A DNA stretch of 35,148 nt from Anaerolineae bacterium (GCA_014879665.1 JACSRP010000189.1:1-35148), one strand, 5' to 3'; positions 1 through 8,847 are shown, counted from the stretch's first letter. Numbers and translations: made by a program. Notes: generated by a model not told the origin, from the sequence alone.

Positions 1-1522
1 AACAGAATCCCCAAAATGGCGCCAGCGCCAGCGGCAGATCGTTGGCATCATGATAAAACTGGTGATTGCCTCGCCCATCAGTCAGGTAGGCGAACATCAT
101 CTGTCCCTCGCGCGCGGCGGCGAAGTGCCGCCAGATCGCCCCATAAACCCGCTGCGCTGTAGCAGTCAGGCTTGTATCATCCATGATGGCCGCCAATTTG
201 CGGAAGGTATGCCACAGTAGAATATGGCTGGAAAGGTGATATGGCATTGCCACCGGGTCATCGGCGGGGGTTTCATCCGTCGGGAATAAACCATCGTTCT
301 CAATGGCGAGCAGCGTGTCAATGATCCCCGCAGCCTGCTCGCACAAGCGCTCCCAAATCGCCTTATCGCCAGTCGCTTCTAAATATTCCGCCAGTTCGAG
401 AAGTGGAAAAAGCTGCTGGTCAAGTTGGAAGGCCGGGTCTTTCAACCCTCCATTTGCCAGATACGAGCGCCCCCATGTCCCCTCAGGCCGCTCTGCAACC
501 TCGAACATCCACAGCAGATGGCCGCGTACCATCTCGGCCATATCCGTGCGCCAGTGCAGCAGCGCCATCGCCGCATAATAAGCATCCCGATTCCACGACA
601 GCGGTAAAAGCTGATGATCCGTGATGATGCAGGCCGCTTCCCCGCTCACCGGCACGCAGCAGTTCAACCCGTAAACCAGGCCTCGCCGCAGCGTCAGATC
701 AGCCGGGTGATCCTCAAATTGCCAGCCTTGCCAGCGCCTGCCCCACTGATCGAGCGTGTTTTCGAGAAGCAATTCAGGAGAGGTATCTTGAAGCGCCGCA
801 AAACCGGTCATCGCTTCGGTCTGGTTTAACCCCTGTCCGAAGCAAAGCGCCATTTCCTGCTGCTGTGGGTAAACGGGTTCTGTGCCGCTGAACGCTATCC
901 TGCCATCATCAATCCCGGCCCCGCCAGCACCAGTCATGAATACGCACCAGCCTAACGCCGAATTTTCGGCGCCCAGCAGTTCACCATCCTGATAGCATAT
1001 GCTGGTTCGCGGCGAAGGAATCGGAATCGGCCCGCCTTCGGTCAGCTGTGTATAAGCGCAGCGCTGCAGCGAGAAGCGCCCGCCCAAATACGCGAATCGC
1101 CCTGCTTCCGAAAATCGCCACCACTGCACAACCCCGGTAGGATTCTCTACTGGAACAAAGGTGACGACTTCGGCAGAAATCCCGTTTGCCAGCGTCAGCC
1201 GAATGCAAGGAATCGCATCCTCAATCAGCCATGCCTCGCGCTTCACAACGGATAGAGAAAAGTGCAGGCCAAAGCCAGCAGTCTCCACCAGCCCCGCCCG
1301 GTAAGCGCGCACCTTCTCAGGGTTGTAACGCTCATTCTCTGGAAATGGCGGCGCCCCCGTCAGCGTTACATACCCATGTGCCGGATGATAGGCGTTTATC
1401 GCTGTAATCCGGCCATGCTTATCCACGCTGCCGTTTATGCCCCCGCCCCCAAAATCCAGCGGCTTGCCATAGGCGGGCAGTTCCAGCAAACGCCAGCGGT
1501 AACGGCTGCGAAGTCCGTCCAC
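1..1522 (-). CDS. (alpha/alpha)6-barrel glycoside hydrolase, partial
   Basis: A reading frame open to the left edge gives 507 codons with no stop, so the C-terminus is missing. It starts at a GTG four bases after the ATPase stop; I found no in-frame ATG just upstream. Residues 1-250 look like a beta-sandwich. Further in come WNRDAYYAAMALLHWR, then WGRSYLANGGLKDPAFQLDQ, DQQLFPLLELAEY and, near the edge, YHDANDLPLAL. These are typical of glucoamylase/debranching-type (alpha/alpha)6 glycosidases, in which acidic residues after such aromatic stretches bind sugar. There is no signal peptide, so it probably acts in the cytoplasm on sugar imported by the adjacent ABC transporter. I cannot assign a GH family with confidence; GH15-like and amylo-alpha-1,6-glucosidase-like are the nearest guesses. 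It is the last visible gene of the operon. Confidence 0.8.
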   Translation of the reverse strand, partial: MDGLRSRYRWRLLELPAYGKPLDFGGGGINGSVDKHGRITAINAYHPAHGYVTLTGAPPFPENERYNPEKVRAYRAGLVETAGFGLHFSLSVVKREAWLIEDAIPCIRLTLANGISAEVVTFVPVENPTGVVQWWRFSEAGRFAYLGGRFSLQRCAYTQLTEGGPIPIPSPRTSICYQDGELLGAENSALGWCVFMTGAGGAGIDDGRIAFSGTEPVYPQQQEMALCFGQGLNQTEAMTGFAALQDTSPELLLENTLDQWGRRWQGWQFEDHPADLTLRRGLVYGLNCCVPVSGEAACIITDHQLLPLSWNRDAYYAAMALLHWRTDMAEMVRGHLLWMFEVAERPEGTWGRSYLANGGLKDPAFQLDQQLFPLLELAEYLEATGDKAIWERLCEQAAGIIDTLLAIENDGLFPTDETPADDPVAMPYHLSSHILLWHTFRKLAAIMDDTSLTATAQRVYGAIWRHFAAAREGQMMFAYLTDGRGNHQFYHDANDLPLALAPFWGFC

Positions 1523-1526
1523 GTCA

Positions 1527-2615
1527 CTAAACCAGCGCCTTTTGGCTTTCCCGGTTGATCCAGCGCACTTTGTCAATCGGAAAGCGCAGCCAGATATCAT
1601 GATCAGCCGTCGCCGGGAAATCCGGATGTGTCGCCACTTTGAGCATAGACTCGTTAATTTTGATGGTCAGCAGGTTTTGTGATCCAAGCGGCTCAACCAC
1701 CAGCACCTGTACTTTCATCGCGCCTTCCGTGGGCGTTGTGAAGGTTTCAATATTTTCAGCACGAATACCGATAACCACCTGCTGCCCGTCAAAGGCCTTC
1801 AGCACCGATGCGATAACTTCAGGTGGATGAATCGTGAATTCGCCAATTTGTACCTTCACCGCCCCGTTTTTGATCTGCACCTGCCCGTCAATGAAATTCA
1901 TCGGCGGGTTGCCAATGAACCCGCCCACGAAGCGATCTGAGGGCGTGTCATAAACCGTGTTCGGCTTATCCACCTGTTGAATCACGCCATCCCGCATCAC
2001 CGCGATTCGATCCCCCATGCTCATGGCCTCGATCTGGTCATGGGTCACATAGATCGTCGTCACCTTCAGCTCGACCAGCAGGCGTTTAAGCTCGGCGCGC
2101 ATTTCCAGCCGCAGCAGCGCGTCAAGGTTGCTCAGCGGTTCGTCCATCAACAGCACTTCCGACTGCACCGCAATCGCCCGCGCCACCGCCACCCTCTGCC
2201 GCTGGCCGCCGCTCATCCGCGAAGGGTGACGATCCAGCATCTGCTCAATATGCAGCAGTTCCGCCGCCTGTTTTACCCGCCGATCTGTCTCTGCCGGGTC
2301 CGCTTTTCGCATCTTCAACCCGAAGGCAACGTTATCGTAAACCGTCATATGCGGGAAGATAGCGTAGCTCTGAAACACCATCGCCAAATTCCGCTCTCGC
2401 GGGGGCATGTAGGTCACATCGCGCCCGCCAATCATGATCCTCCCGGAGTCCAGCATGCCCAGTCCAGCAATCGCCCGCAGCAGCGTCGTCTTTCCGCAGC
2501 CGCTCGGGCCAAGCAAAACCATGAACTCTTGATCCTGAATCGTCAGGCTAACATTATTGACAGCAAAAAAGTGACCAAACTTTTTTACCGCATTTTCAAT
2601 CACTATTTCAGCCAT
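1527..2615 (-). CDS. MalK/UgpC-type sugar ABC transporter ATPase
   Basis: The ATP-hydrolysing subunit of a carbohydrate importer, 362 aa, the usual length for MalK/UgpC/MsmK proteins. Visible motifs are Walker A GPSGCGKTT (about residue 36), a Q-loop in VFQSYAIFPHM, the signature MSGGQRQR (about 134), Walker B VLLMDEPLSNLD and the switch His in YVTHDQIEAM. The C-terminal third (about 235-360) is the TOBE-type regulatory region with GIRAENIE. The start ATG is preceded by GAGGTG, which overlaps the upstream permease stop. Some MalK-type ATPases energise more than one importer, so its use may not be confined to this operon. The MOI-like FIGNPPMNF segment is typical of the CUT1 family. Confidence 0.96.
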   Translation of the reverse strand: MAEIVIENAVKKFGHFFAVNNVSLTIQDQEFMVLLGPSGCGKTTLLRAIAGLGMLDSGRIMIGGRDVTYMPPRERNLAMVFQSYAIFPHMTVYDNVAFGLKMRKADPAETDRRVKQAAELLHIEQMLDRHPSRMSGGQRQRVAVARAIAVQSEVLLMDEPLSNLDALLRLEMRAELKRLLVELKVTTIYVTHDQIEAMSMGDRIAVMRDGVIQQVDKPNTVYDTPSDRFVGGFIGNPPMNFIDGQVQIKNGAVKVQIGEFTIHPPEVIASVLKAFDGQQVVIGIRAENIETFTTPTEGAMKVQVLVVEPLGSQNLLTIKINESMLKVATHPDFPATADHDIWLRFPIDKVRWINRESQKALV

Positions 2616-2624
2616 CGCCGCACC

Positions 2625-3512
2625 TCATTTCGTAACCTGTCCCCACATGTTGAACAGGTAACGCCGGATAAAGAAGATGAAAATCAACGATGGTATCAAC
2701 ATGAAAAAGCCGCCAGCGAACTGGTATTCGGGCGACGACTTATTCAATGCATTCAGTACCTGCGCGGGCAGCGTTCGGTTTTCCAGCGTCAGAATACTGG
2801 CCGCAAACACCTCGTTCCAGGACATCACAAATGTGAAAATAGCCGCTGCCGCAATGCCCGGAAGCGCCAGCGGCACCACCACCCGCCGGAATGCCTGCAA
2901 GGCGGTCGCGCCATGCACCGTCGCCGCCTCTTCCAATTCATACGGAATGCTGGCAAACACACTACCTATCACCAGCACCGTCGTCGGCAGCGTTAGCGCG
3001 GTATGCATCAGCGCCACACTGTAGGTTTTGTCAAACAATCCCATCCGCATAAACAACACTGCTAGCGGCACCGCCAGCACGATCACCGGAAACGCGCGCA
3101 CCCCGAGAATCGCCAGCCGGTAAAAATCGCGCCCCCGAAACACATAGCGCGAGATCGCGTAGCCCGCAGGGGCGGCGATCAGCGTTGATAGCACCAGCGT
3201 GATCAGCGCCACCACAATGCTGTTAACGATTCCCCTCAAAATGCCCTGCGATTGTAAAAAGAACGACATCGTATCCAGCGAAATATCCGTGAACGGGAAG
3301 ATCGCTTTCGGAAAGCCGCGCACGCCTGCCGGAGTGGTCAGCGCCATCGAGCCGATCAAGTAGATCGGCAGAATGATCCATACCGCCAAACTAATCGCAA
3401 TCGCATAAGTGATGCCGCGGTTAATCCGCAGTCGGCGCAGCGCGCGCCGCCGCATCGCTTGCATTTCCGCTGAAGCCACCCCGGCGTTTGTGAGTTTAAT
3501 TTCTGCGGTCAT
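2625..3512 (-). CDS. MalG-type sugar ABC transporter permease
   Basis: The inner-membrane permease partner of the preceding MalF-type protein, 295 aa with six predicted membrane segments. The EAA loop reads ELEEAATVHGATALQAFRRV and docks the ATPase. I start it at the ATG at 3512, which forms an ATGA overlap with the upstream stop codon and has GAGGAGG about ten bases before it. The frame stays open 43 codons further upstream, but that stretch overlaps the upstream permease and reads as an out-of-frame translation of it. The protein ends RRYLFNMWGQVTK, typical of CUT1 permeases. The short, basic N-terminus (MRRRALRRLR) before the first membrane segment fits the positive-inside rule. Confidence 0.95.
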   Translation of the reverse strand: MTAEIKLTNAGVASAEMQAMRRRALRRLRINRGITYAIAISLAVWIILPIYLIGSMALTTPAGVRGFPKAIFPFTDISLDTMSFFLQSQGILRGIVNSIVVALITLVLSTLIAAPAGYAISRYVFRGRDFYRLAILGVRAFPVIVLAVPLAVLFMRMGLFDKTYSVALMHTALTLPTTVLVIGSVFASIPYELEEAATVHGATALQAFRRVVVPLALPGIAAAAIFTFVMSWNEVFAASILTLENRTLPAQVLNALNKSSPEYQFAGGFFMLIPSLIFIFFIRRYLFNMWGQVTK

Positions 3513-4885
3513 GTTATTGCCGCCTCCTCTTGAGTGCGAACAGCGCGCAGGTAGAAGATGGCCGTGAAAATAGAGATCAGCATGATTAGCCCCGCGTAAG
3601 CCGCCGCCATATTCGGATTGCGTATCTCTTCGCTGTACCAACGATAGGTTTCACGGGACAAAGTGGTCACAATATCCCCGCCGCTGATCGCCATAACCAC
3701 CGCAAACACTTGAAGCGCGAGGATGGTACGCAGAATCAGCGCCACCTGAATACTCGGCTTCAGCAGCGGCAGTATTACATGGCGAACACGCTGCCACAGC
3801 CCTGCGCCGTACAGTTCCGCCGCTTCCAGCAGTTCGGTTGGCACCGCCTGAAGTCCGGACACCAGAATCACCATTACAATCGAAGTCGCCCGCCATACTT
3901 CCGCCAGCACGATGGCAATAATGATCCAATGCCGCGTCTGAATGCTGATGAACGTGATCGATTGGTCAATCAGGCCAAGCCCCATCAAAAAGCTGTTGAT
4001 ATAGCCGCTTTCCGTGAAAAGCAGATAAAACACGATGCCCACCGCCAATTCCGAGACGCCTAAGGGAATGGCAAAAAGGTATAAAAACAGCGTATTTCCC
4101 TTTAGCCGCGCCTGTATAACCAGCGCCATCACCAGCGCCACTACAAACTGAATCGGAATCGTGATCACCGTCAGCAGCAGCGTCGTCGTCAGGGCGCTCA
4201 TGAAGAAACGGTCAGCCACCATCGCCCGGATGAAATCCAGCGTCCATTCTCCGGTATCGCCTTTCTTGATGAACCCGGAAGAAGGGTCCTGTTCGCCGCG
4301 GGTGATAAAGGCCGATTGTGCCCAACCTTCAATCGTTTGCCCCTCTCTATCAGTGCCGCTCACCTGATACCATACTTCCAGCGTCACCAGTTCCAAAATG
4401 TTGACTTCGGTTTGCGCGTCCAGTCTGGCGGCCACTTCGCCATGCGAAGAACCCGGCTGCACATACACGCTGGATTGGGGGTCAGCCCCGCTCCGGCGCA
4501 CAGCGCGGATTCTGCCCAGCGTTGGCACACCTCCGGATTCCTCATCCACACGAACCCTGTCGCTCAAAATCCAGCCCTCAGCCGCCGCGCCATCCGCTCC
4601 GCTGCTGCTAATGCGATACCAAACTTCGGTGATGGTGCCGCTGTCAACAGCCGTTTCGAGGTGGTTTCCCTGGGTATCGAGGATCGTGACCGTTGCAGCC
4701 TGCGGAATTGCGCCTACCACCGGGCTGGTGAAACTAGCCTCAGCGCGCAGGCTAAGCTGCGCATCATCCTTGTAGAAGGCAAGTGAAAGAGAGCGCACCA
4801 TCGGCCATGCAAAGAATACCGCCAGATAAATAAGCGATGGTGCCAGCAGTATATAGGGAGTCCAGTTACGCTTTTTTCTTTTCAT
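3509..4885 (-). CDS. MalF-type sugar ABC permease with two inserted SH3-like domains
   Basis: The first permease of the sugar importer, 458 aa against about 290-320 for ordinary six-helix MalF-type proteins. The first membrane segment is at residues 11-37. Residues about 43-197 are then an extra outer region made of two similar beta-rich repeats, each with VWY(R/Q)(I/V)S followed by EGW and an acidic or polar end, which is the pattern of bacterial SH3 (SH3b) domains. The transmembrane core follows from about 228, with the EAA loop ELLEAAELYGAGLWQRVRHV near 380. The start is the ATG preceded by GGGAG; a TTG six codons earlier is possible but has no better ribosome site. By analogy with the E. 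coli MalF outer domain the insert could contact the binding protein or the cell wall; this is inference. Confidence 0.94.
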   Translation of the reverse strand: MKRKKRNWTPYILLAPSLIYLAVFFAWPMVRSLSLAFYKDDAQLSLRAEASFTSPVVGAIPQAATVTILDTQGNHLETAVDSGTITEVWYRISSSGADGAAAEGWILSDRVRVDEESGGVPTLGRIRAVRRSGADPQSSVYVQPGSSHGEVAARLDAQTEVNILELVTLEVWYQVSGTDREGQTIEGWAQSAFITRGEQDPSSGFIKKGDTGEWTLDFIRAMVADRFFMSALTTTLLLTVITIPIQFVVALVMALVIQARLKGNTLFLYLFAIPLGVSELAVGIVFYLLFTESGYINSFLMGLGLIDQSITFISIQTRHWIIIAIVLAEVWRATSIVMVILVSGLQAVPTELLEAAELYGAGLWQRVRHVILPLLKPSIQVALILRTILALQVFAVVMAISGGDIVTTLSRETYRWYSEEIRNPNMAAAYAGLIMLISIFTAIFYLRAVRTQEEAAIT

Positions 4886-4909
4886 CGTGCTCCCTTTATT
4901 CAAAAAATT

Positions 4910-6148
4910 TCAGATCGGCATAATTGAAGCGGCCATATCCAGTATCAAAGCCGCCCAGCTAAAATTCTTCCCGCCAAGCCCCTGCCCCGTCAGCGGGTGA
5001 TAAAATTCCCAGAAGCCCGATTGTGCCAGCATCGCCATACTGCGCGCAGCCAGCTCGTTCGCCACCTCATGAAACCCGTAGCGCCGCAAACCCTGATAAA
5101 TCAACCAGTTAACGCTCGGCCAAACGTTGCCTCGCCAGTAAAGTTCGGGTGCGAATGTCTCGGCATCGGTGGGCGAAGTGGGTACCGGATACGGCGTCCA
5201 GAATCGGCTTTCCTGAAGCTGATTGACCAGCCGTTCCGCCTGTTCCATCGTGGGGCATCCGCCAAACAGTGTCATGAACTGGCCGGCGCTGGCCTGAAGG
5301 ATCGGCCGCTCGTCCAGCCCTTCTAAATCGTAAGGCAGCCCCTCAACGATCATTCTGGCGCGAAATGCCTCCCGGATCGCTTCAGCCCGCCGCTGCCAGT
5401 AAGCCGATTCTTCCGGCTTGCCTAACGTTCCCGCAATTTCAGCCATGGCCTCCATGTCGGCGGCGCGAATCGCGTTGAAATCCATCGTCTCAACGTGAAA
5501 CCAGCCATGCTCGGCCAGCGCCACCGGGTCGGCATCATACTCGGTCAGAACGCCAGCCAGTGCAATTCGCAGGGTGCGCGCCGCTTCATGTTCAAACGGC
5601 ACAAACTTCATCCCTCTATCCCATCGGGGCAAAACGTCCCCCCCGGCTTCCCACGGGTGAATCAGGCACACAAGGCCATCCCCATCCGGATCGCGCCGCC
5701 GGTCAAACCAGTCGTGATATGCGCCGACTTGCGCGTAAATTCTGCTCAGGAATGAACGATCTTGACTCCGCTCAAAGACTAAATTGGCAGCGATGGCAAT
5801 CAACGGCGGTTGGGTGATCGAGCTTCTTCCCGGCTGCGCCCACAGCCATTCCCCGCCCCCACGCCAGTAATTACAATGCGGGATCATTCCGGCATCCACG
5901 CCCGTGGTGACCTGTCGCGAAATCAGGCTGAGCAGTTCATCCTGTGCCATTAATGGGTCAATCCAGCGCCAAATGATGGCGTGGAAGCAGGAATCCCACA
6001 TGAATTGATTCGCGTAATCTTTACGACCAAAATCGCCCGTATCAAGCGATGGCGCAGTGTAACGGTGGCCGTCAACGGTGATCCGGTTGCTGGTCAGCAG
6101 ATCCGCAGCTTTTTGCAACCAGACATTAAGCCCCACCATTTCCTGCAT
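4910..6148 (-). CDS. GH63-like glycosidase (mannosylglycerate hydrolase-like)
   Basis: A soluble (alpha/alpha)6 glycosidase of 412 aa without a signal peptide, so probably cytoplasmic. Motifs: FMWDSCFHAIIWRWIDP (about 49-65), VDAGMIPHCNYWRGGG, SSITQPPLIAIA, then HPWEAGGDVLPRWDRG (about 162) and YWRGNVWPSVNWLIYQGL (about 350). The HPWE-G-D-PRWD and YWRG-VWP-NW signatures belong to the GH63/GH37 group. Length and layout are close to bacterial GH63 mannosylglycerate/glucosylglycerate hydrolases, but the substrate cannot be read from sequence. I start at the ATG with GGGAGAG six bases upstream; the frame stays open 20 codons further without a good ribosome site. It sits between the binding protein and the permeases of the same operon, so it likely cleaves the imported sugar. 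Confidence 0.9.
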   Translation of the reverse strand: MQEMVGLNVWLQKAADLLTSNRITVDGHRYTAPSLDTGDFGRKDYANQFMWDSCFHAIIWRWIDPLMAQDELLSLISRQVTTGVDAGMIPHCNYWRGGGEWLWAQPGRSSITQPPLIAIAANLVFERSQDRSFLSRIYAQVGAYHDWFDRRRDPDGDGLVCLIHPWEAGGDVLPRWDRGMKFVPFEHEAARTLRIALAGVLTEYDADPVALAEHGWFHVETMDFNAIRAADMEAMAEIAGTLGKPEESAYWQRRAEAIREAFRARMIVEGLPYDLEGLDERPILQASAGQFMTLFGGCPTMEQAERLVNQLQESRFWTPYPVPTSPTDAETFAPELYWRGNVWPSVNWLIYQGLRRYGFHEVANELAARSMAMLAQSGFWEFYHPLTGQGLGGKNFSWAALILDMAASIMPI

Positions 6149-6312
6149 CTTGCTCTCCCTGATATCCGGGCTGTGCCAGAAAACCGTGCTGGTGCCGCGC
6201 CTTCCCACCGCAAAATCTCAAAGAACCGTCGTTTTGTATGAACTTTTCAAATGCAAAATTGCCTTGCAATAGGGCAAGATTCGCCTCACCCCTATAAATT
6301 CGCATTTTGCTC

Positions 6313-6340
6313 GTAGGGGCGACGCGCATGTCTCGCCCGC
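6313..6340. repeat. dispersed GTAGGGGCG-type intergenic element, fragment
   Basis: The stretch runs from GTAGGGGCGACGCGCATG to a second GGGCG-complement (CGCCC), and its reverse complement ends CGTCGCCCCTAC. Related pieces occur at 31350-31389 and 34106-34126, always outside genes. The role is unknown; such elements are common between genes in many genomes. Confidence 0.4.
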
Positions 6341-6357
6341 AAAACAAAAAGTAATCC

Positions 6358-6407
6358 AAAAACGCCGCCGCTTTCCCCTCTCCGTGTACAGAGAGAGGGG
6401 AAAGCGG
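6358..6407 (-). terminator. 15-bp stem hairpin, terminator or attenuator after binding-protein gene
   Basis: CCGCTTTCCCCTCTC (6368-6382) pairs perfectly with GAGAGGGGAAAGCGG (6393-6407) around a 10-base loop. On the minus strand the stem is followed, after CGGCG, by five Ts (6362-6358). It lies between the binding-protein gene and the downstream hydrolase and permease genes, where partial termination or 3'-end protection would keep binding protein in excess. Confidence 0.6.
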
Positions 6408-6420
6408 TGAGCTTCAGGTG

Positions 6421-6439
6421 AGGGGTCTGTGTGACCCCT
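6421..6439 (-). terminator. short GC hairpin directly after binding-protein stop
   Basis: AGGGGTC and GACCCCT form a 7-bp perfect stem around TGTGT, 21 bases past the stop codon of the binding protein. There is no T-run, so it is more likely an mRNA-stabilising element paired with the larger hairpin than a terminator on its own. Confidence 0.4.
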
Positions 6440-6460
6440 TACCCGACCGCAGCTTACCTA

Positions 6461-7738
6461 CTACTGTACCTGGCAAGCGCCGTCGCTCGCCGGATCGGGT
6501 GCCCAGCATGCCGCGCCCGTATCATTGAGCAGAGCCTGCAAGTTGGCGCCCTCTTCATCCAGCACCGTCTGAATATCTTCACCGTTGATCACAACACGGT
6601 CGAAGGCCGCGCGGAAAATATTGTTGATCTCGCCGCCGCGATCACCCAGCCCAACCGGCAGCAGTGACGGAATCGCGTCTTCAGCATTAGCCTGCGCCTC
6701 AACTGCACCCGCCTCCAGTGCCACACCTACCGGCAGGTCGCTGGCATCTACACCACCCACCACCGGGAAGAATGCCAGTTGGCTCAACACCTGCGCCTGG
6801 GTGTCAGGCTGAGTCAGGTAATCAATCAATGCTGCCGCCCCTTCTTTATCGTCAGCGCTGGTCGGAACCGACAAACCCACCAGCACCGGCATGAAGCCAC
6901 GTCCGGCCGGGCCAGATGGCGCGGGGAAGGCGATGAAGTCCTCCGGTTGTTCATTGAAGGCGTTAATCAGGCGGGCAGTGTGATCCAGCGTTACCCAAAC
7001 GTCACCGGCCAGCATCGGGTCTTGCATGAAATCGTAGCTGATCGATTCCGGATGAACATACGGCCACAGGCCATCGCGCACCCACGCCAGCATATCGGCT
7101 GCTTCCTGGCTGCGGAAGTTAGTCACCATGCCGCCAGTGAAAGACGGCCACAGATAGCCTTCCAGAATCCGGTGGAATAGACCGGCATACGGGAAACCAC
7201 AGCGTGCCTGCCCTGTCTCATCCACGATGTTCTGGCACCACTCGCCAACCTGTTCCCAGGTAAGCGCATTTACATCTGCGCCTTCCGGCAGGTATTCCAG
7301 CGCCTGAGTATGCGCGGCCATGATATAGGTCGCCTGCATCCACGGGATGTAATACAAGTAATCTTCAGAGTCCAGCAGCCCCAGCTCAACTGTCCACGGA
7401 ACGAACTCGCGGTCAGCCTCAAGGTCTTCCAGCATATCAATCAGGTTATCCAGTGCATTGGCCGATGCCAGCGGCGGGAAACCGCCATGCAGGTCGCCCA
7501 CAACATCAATTGCGCCAGATCCGCTTTCGGCTTGAGCCAGCACCTGTGTGATGATGTCTCCGCCCGACATTTCGGTGAAGTTATAGCCGCCTTCTGCCAG
7601 AATTTCACGGAAGCGCGCCGCCTCTTCAACAACATTGAACTGGCTGGCGAGGAAGGTCACATCATCATCCTGCGCCACAATGCCCGATGCTAGTAACAGG
7701 ATTCCCAAAACGGGAATGAGTAGGAAATTTTTACGCAT
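6461..7738 (-). CDS. Extracellular sugar-binding protein of ABC transporter (CUT1 type)
   Basis: The receptor that delivers a carbohydrate to the two permeases downstream, 425 aa. The N-terminus MRKNFLLIPVLGILLLASG is a Sec signal with likely cleavage after VAQ-type residues near 22. There is no lipobox cysteine, so membrane anchoring must differ from Gram-positive lipoproteins. The body is typical of cluster 1 sugar-binding proteins: an early GGDIITQVLAQAESG region, YIPWMQATYIM, SFTGGMVTNFRSQEA, and VLVGLSVPTSADDKEGAAALIDYLTQPD near the end. Two cysteines in the last 15 residues may form a disulfide. TAGGAGGAATC precedes the ATG, one of the strongest ribosome sites in the window. The ligand is unknown; the GH63-like neighbour suggests an alpha-linked sugar or glycoside. 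Confidence 0.93.
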   Translation of the reverse strand: MRKNFLLIPVLGILLLASGIVAQDDDVTFLASQFNVVEEAARFREILAEGGYNFTEMSGGDIITQVLAQAESGSGAIDVVGDLHGGFPPLASANALDNLIDMLEDLEADREFVPWTVELGLLDSEDYLYYIPWMQATYIMAAHTQALEYLPEGADVNALTWEQVGEWCQNIVDETGQARCGFPYAGLFHRILEGYLWPSFTGGMVTNFRSQEAADMLAWVRDGLWPYVHPESISYDFMQDPMLAGDVWVTLDHTARLINAFNEQPEDFIAFPAPSGPAGRGFMPVLVGLSVPTSADDKEGAAALIDYLTQPDTQAQVLSQLAFFPVVGGVDASDLPVGVALEAGAVEAQANAEDAIPSLLPVGLGDRGGEINNIFRAAFDRVVINGEDIQTVLDEEGANLQALLNDTGAACWAPDPASDGACQVQ

Positions 7739-7769
7739 GATTCCTCCTAAAGTGTTCAGTCTTCGTAAA

Positions 7770-7783
7770 CAAATCGGTTTTCC
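7770..7783. promoter_or_regulatory. possible LacI-type operator upstream of binding-protein gene
   Basis: On the minus strand it reads GGAAAACCGATTTG, resembling the lacI-upstream sites (AAAACG-TTT core) but with one extra base. It lies 32 bases before the binding-protein start. The match is imperfect and the call tentative. Confidence 0.35.
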
Positions 7784-7821
7784 GTGTTCGTCAATCAGTT
7801 ACAGCCTCCTTTCCTTTTAAG

Positions 7822-8847
7822 CTAAATTCGCTGAATACCGCTTGAGGCGCGTACCATCAGTGTGCTGGGTATCAGAACCTGCGTCTCAGTGGGTGTCGCG
7901 CCGGAAATAATGCTGATCAGCAGTTTCACCAACATCTGCCCGATCTCATAAATCGGCTGATGGATCGTCGTCAGTGGTGGGTAGGCGTACTCGGCAGCCG
8001 TAATATCGTCGAACCCGGCAACCGCAATATCTGCCCCCACCTGTAATCCTCGTTCTTGTATGGCGTTCATCGCGCCAAGCGCCATCAAGTCATTGCAGGC
8101 AATGATCGCGCTCAACATCGGGTAATCATCCAGCAGGGTTTCTGTACATTCATACCCGCCTGACCACCATAGATCACCGTTGATCACATACTCCGGCCGG
8201 TAGGGAATTCCAGCAGCAGCCAGCCCTTCGCAGTAGCCCTCATGCCGAAATCCGGTGAAAGCGATCTCTTCTGGCGGTAAGATCAAGCCGATGTGCCGGT
8301 GTCCCAACTCGACGAAATGCTGCACGATAGTGCAAATCGCCATCTGACTGTCTACATCAATATATGGGTAATCTGACGGCTCGCCCGGCGCGCCCCGCCC
8401 GGAGACGACGAAAGGATGCCCGCGTCCTTGTAAGTACAGAATCCGTTCGTCATTTCGGCGTGTCCGCGCGATGATCATGCCATCTACCCGGTTTCCGGCC
8501 ACTATCCGCCGGTAGGCGATCATCTCATCTTCGCCCGGTGCTTGCGCGCTGATTAATAAATCGTAGTGTTCTAGGGAAGCGGCATCGCCAATACCTAGCA
8601 TCAACTGGCTGTAGAAACCGGTAGAAAAGGTTTGGTCATGTGCCGGGATAATCAGTCCGAGAGTATAAGTACGCTGGTTGCGAAACTGTCGGGCAAGTAG
8701 GTTTGGTTGGTAGCCAAGCGCAGTGGCAATATCTTGGATGTGCTGTCGGGTTTCTGCGTTTACGTCGCTGTAACCCGTCAGCGCTCTCGAAACGGTGGTA
8801 ATAGAATAGCCGCTCTGCTGAGCGATGTCTTTTAAGGTTATTTGCAT
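7822..8847 (-). CDS. LacI-family transcriptional repressor
   Basis: A sugar-responsive DNA-binding repressor, 341 aa from the ATG at 8847. The helix-turn-helix is in ITLKDIAQQSGYSITTVSRA at the N-terminus, followed by the hinge helix region (YQPNLLARQFRNQ) and a periplasmic-binding-like effector domain from about residue 60 to 335 (LGLIIPAHDQ, DGMIIARTR, AVAGFDDITAAEYAYPPLTT). A TTG five codons earlier is in frame; neither start has a clear ribosome site, and the ATG puts the HTH at the usual distance. It is 83 bp upstream of the binding-protein gene on the same strand, so it probably controls this operon and itself. The effector is presumably the imported sugar or a breakdown product. Confidence 0.95.
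   Translation of the reverse strand: MQITLKDIAQQSGYSITTVSRALTGYSDVNAETRQHIQDIATALGYQPNLLARQFRNQRTYTLGLIIPAHDQTFSTGFYSQLMLGIGDAASLEHYDLLISAQAPGEDEMIAYRRIVAGNRVDGMIIARTRRNDERILYLQGRGHPFVVSGRGAPGEPSDYPYIDVDSQMAICTIVQHFVELGHRHIGLILPPEEIAFTGFRHEGYCEGLAAAGIPYRPEYVINGDLWWSGGYECTETLLDDYPMLSAIIACNDLMALGAMNAIQERGLQVGADIAVAGFDDITAAEYAYPPLTTIHQPIYEIGQMLVKLLISIISGATPTETQVLIPSTLMVRASSGIQRI

Larger units (their letters stand above)
6149..6460. other. 312-bp spacer within the sugar operon
   Basis: No gene is visible here. It holds two hairpins just after the binding-protein stop (6421-6439 and 6368-6407) and a fragment of a dispersed GTAGGGGCG-type element (6313-6340). The rest is AT-richer leader before the GH63-like gene. 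There is no clear promoter. Confidence 0.7.

Noticed and set aside
1977..2996. Long plus-strand open frame (about 339 codons) opposite the ATPase and permease genes
   Set aside because: It spans two real minus-strand genes and translates to a His/Arg/Gln-rich product, typical of an antisense shadow.
3513..3641. 43-codon N-terminal extension of the MalG-type permease
   Set aside because: It overlaps the upstream permease in another frame, and the ATGA overlap with a strong ribosome site marks the real start.
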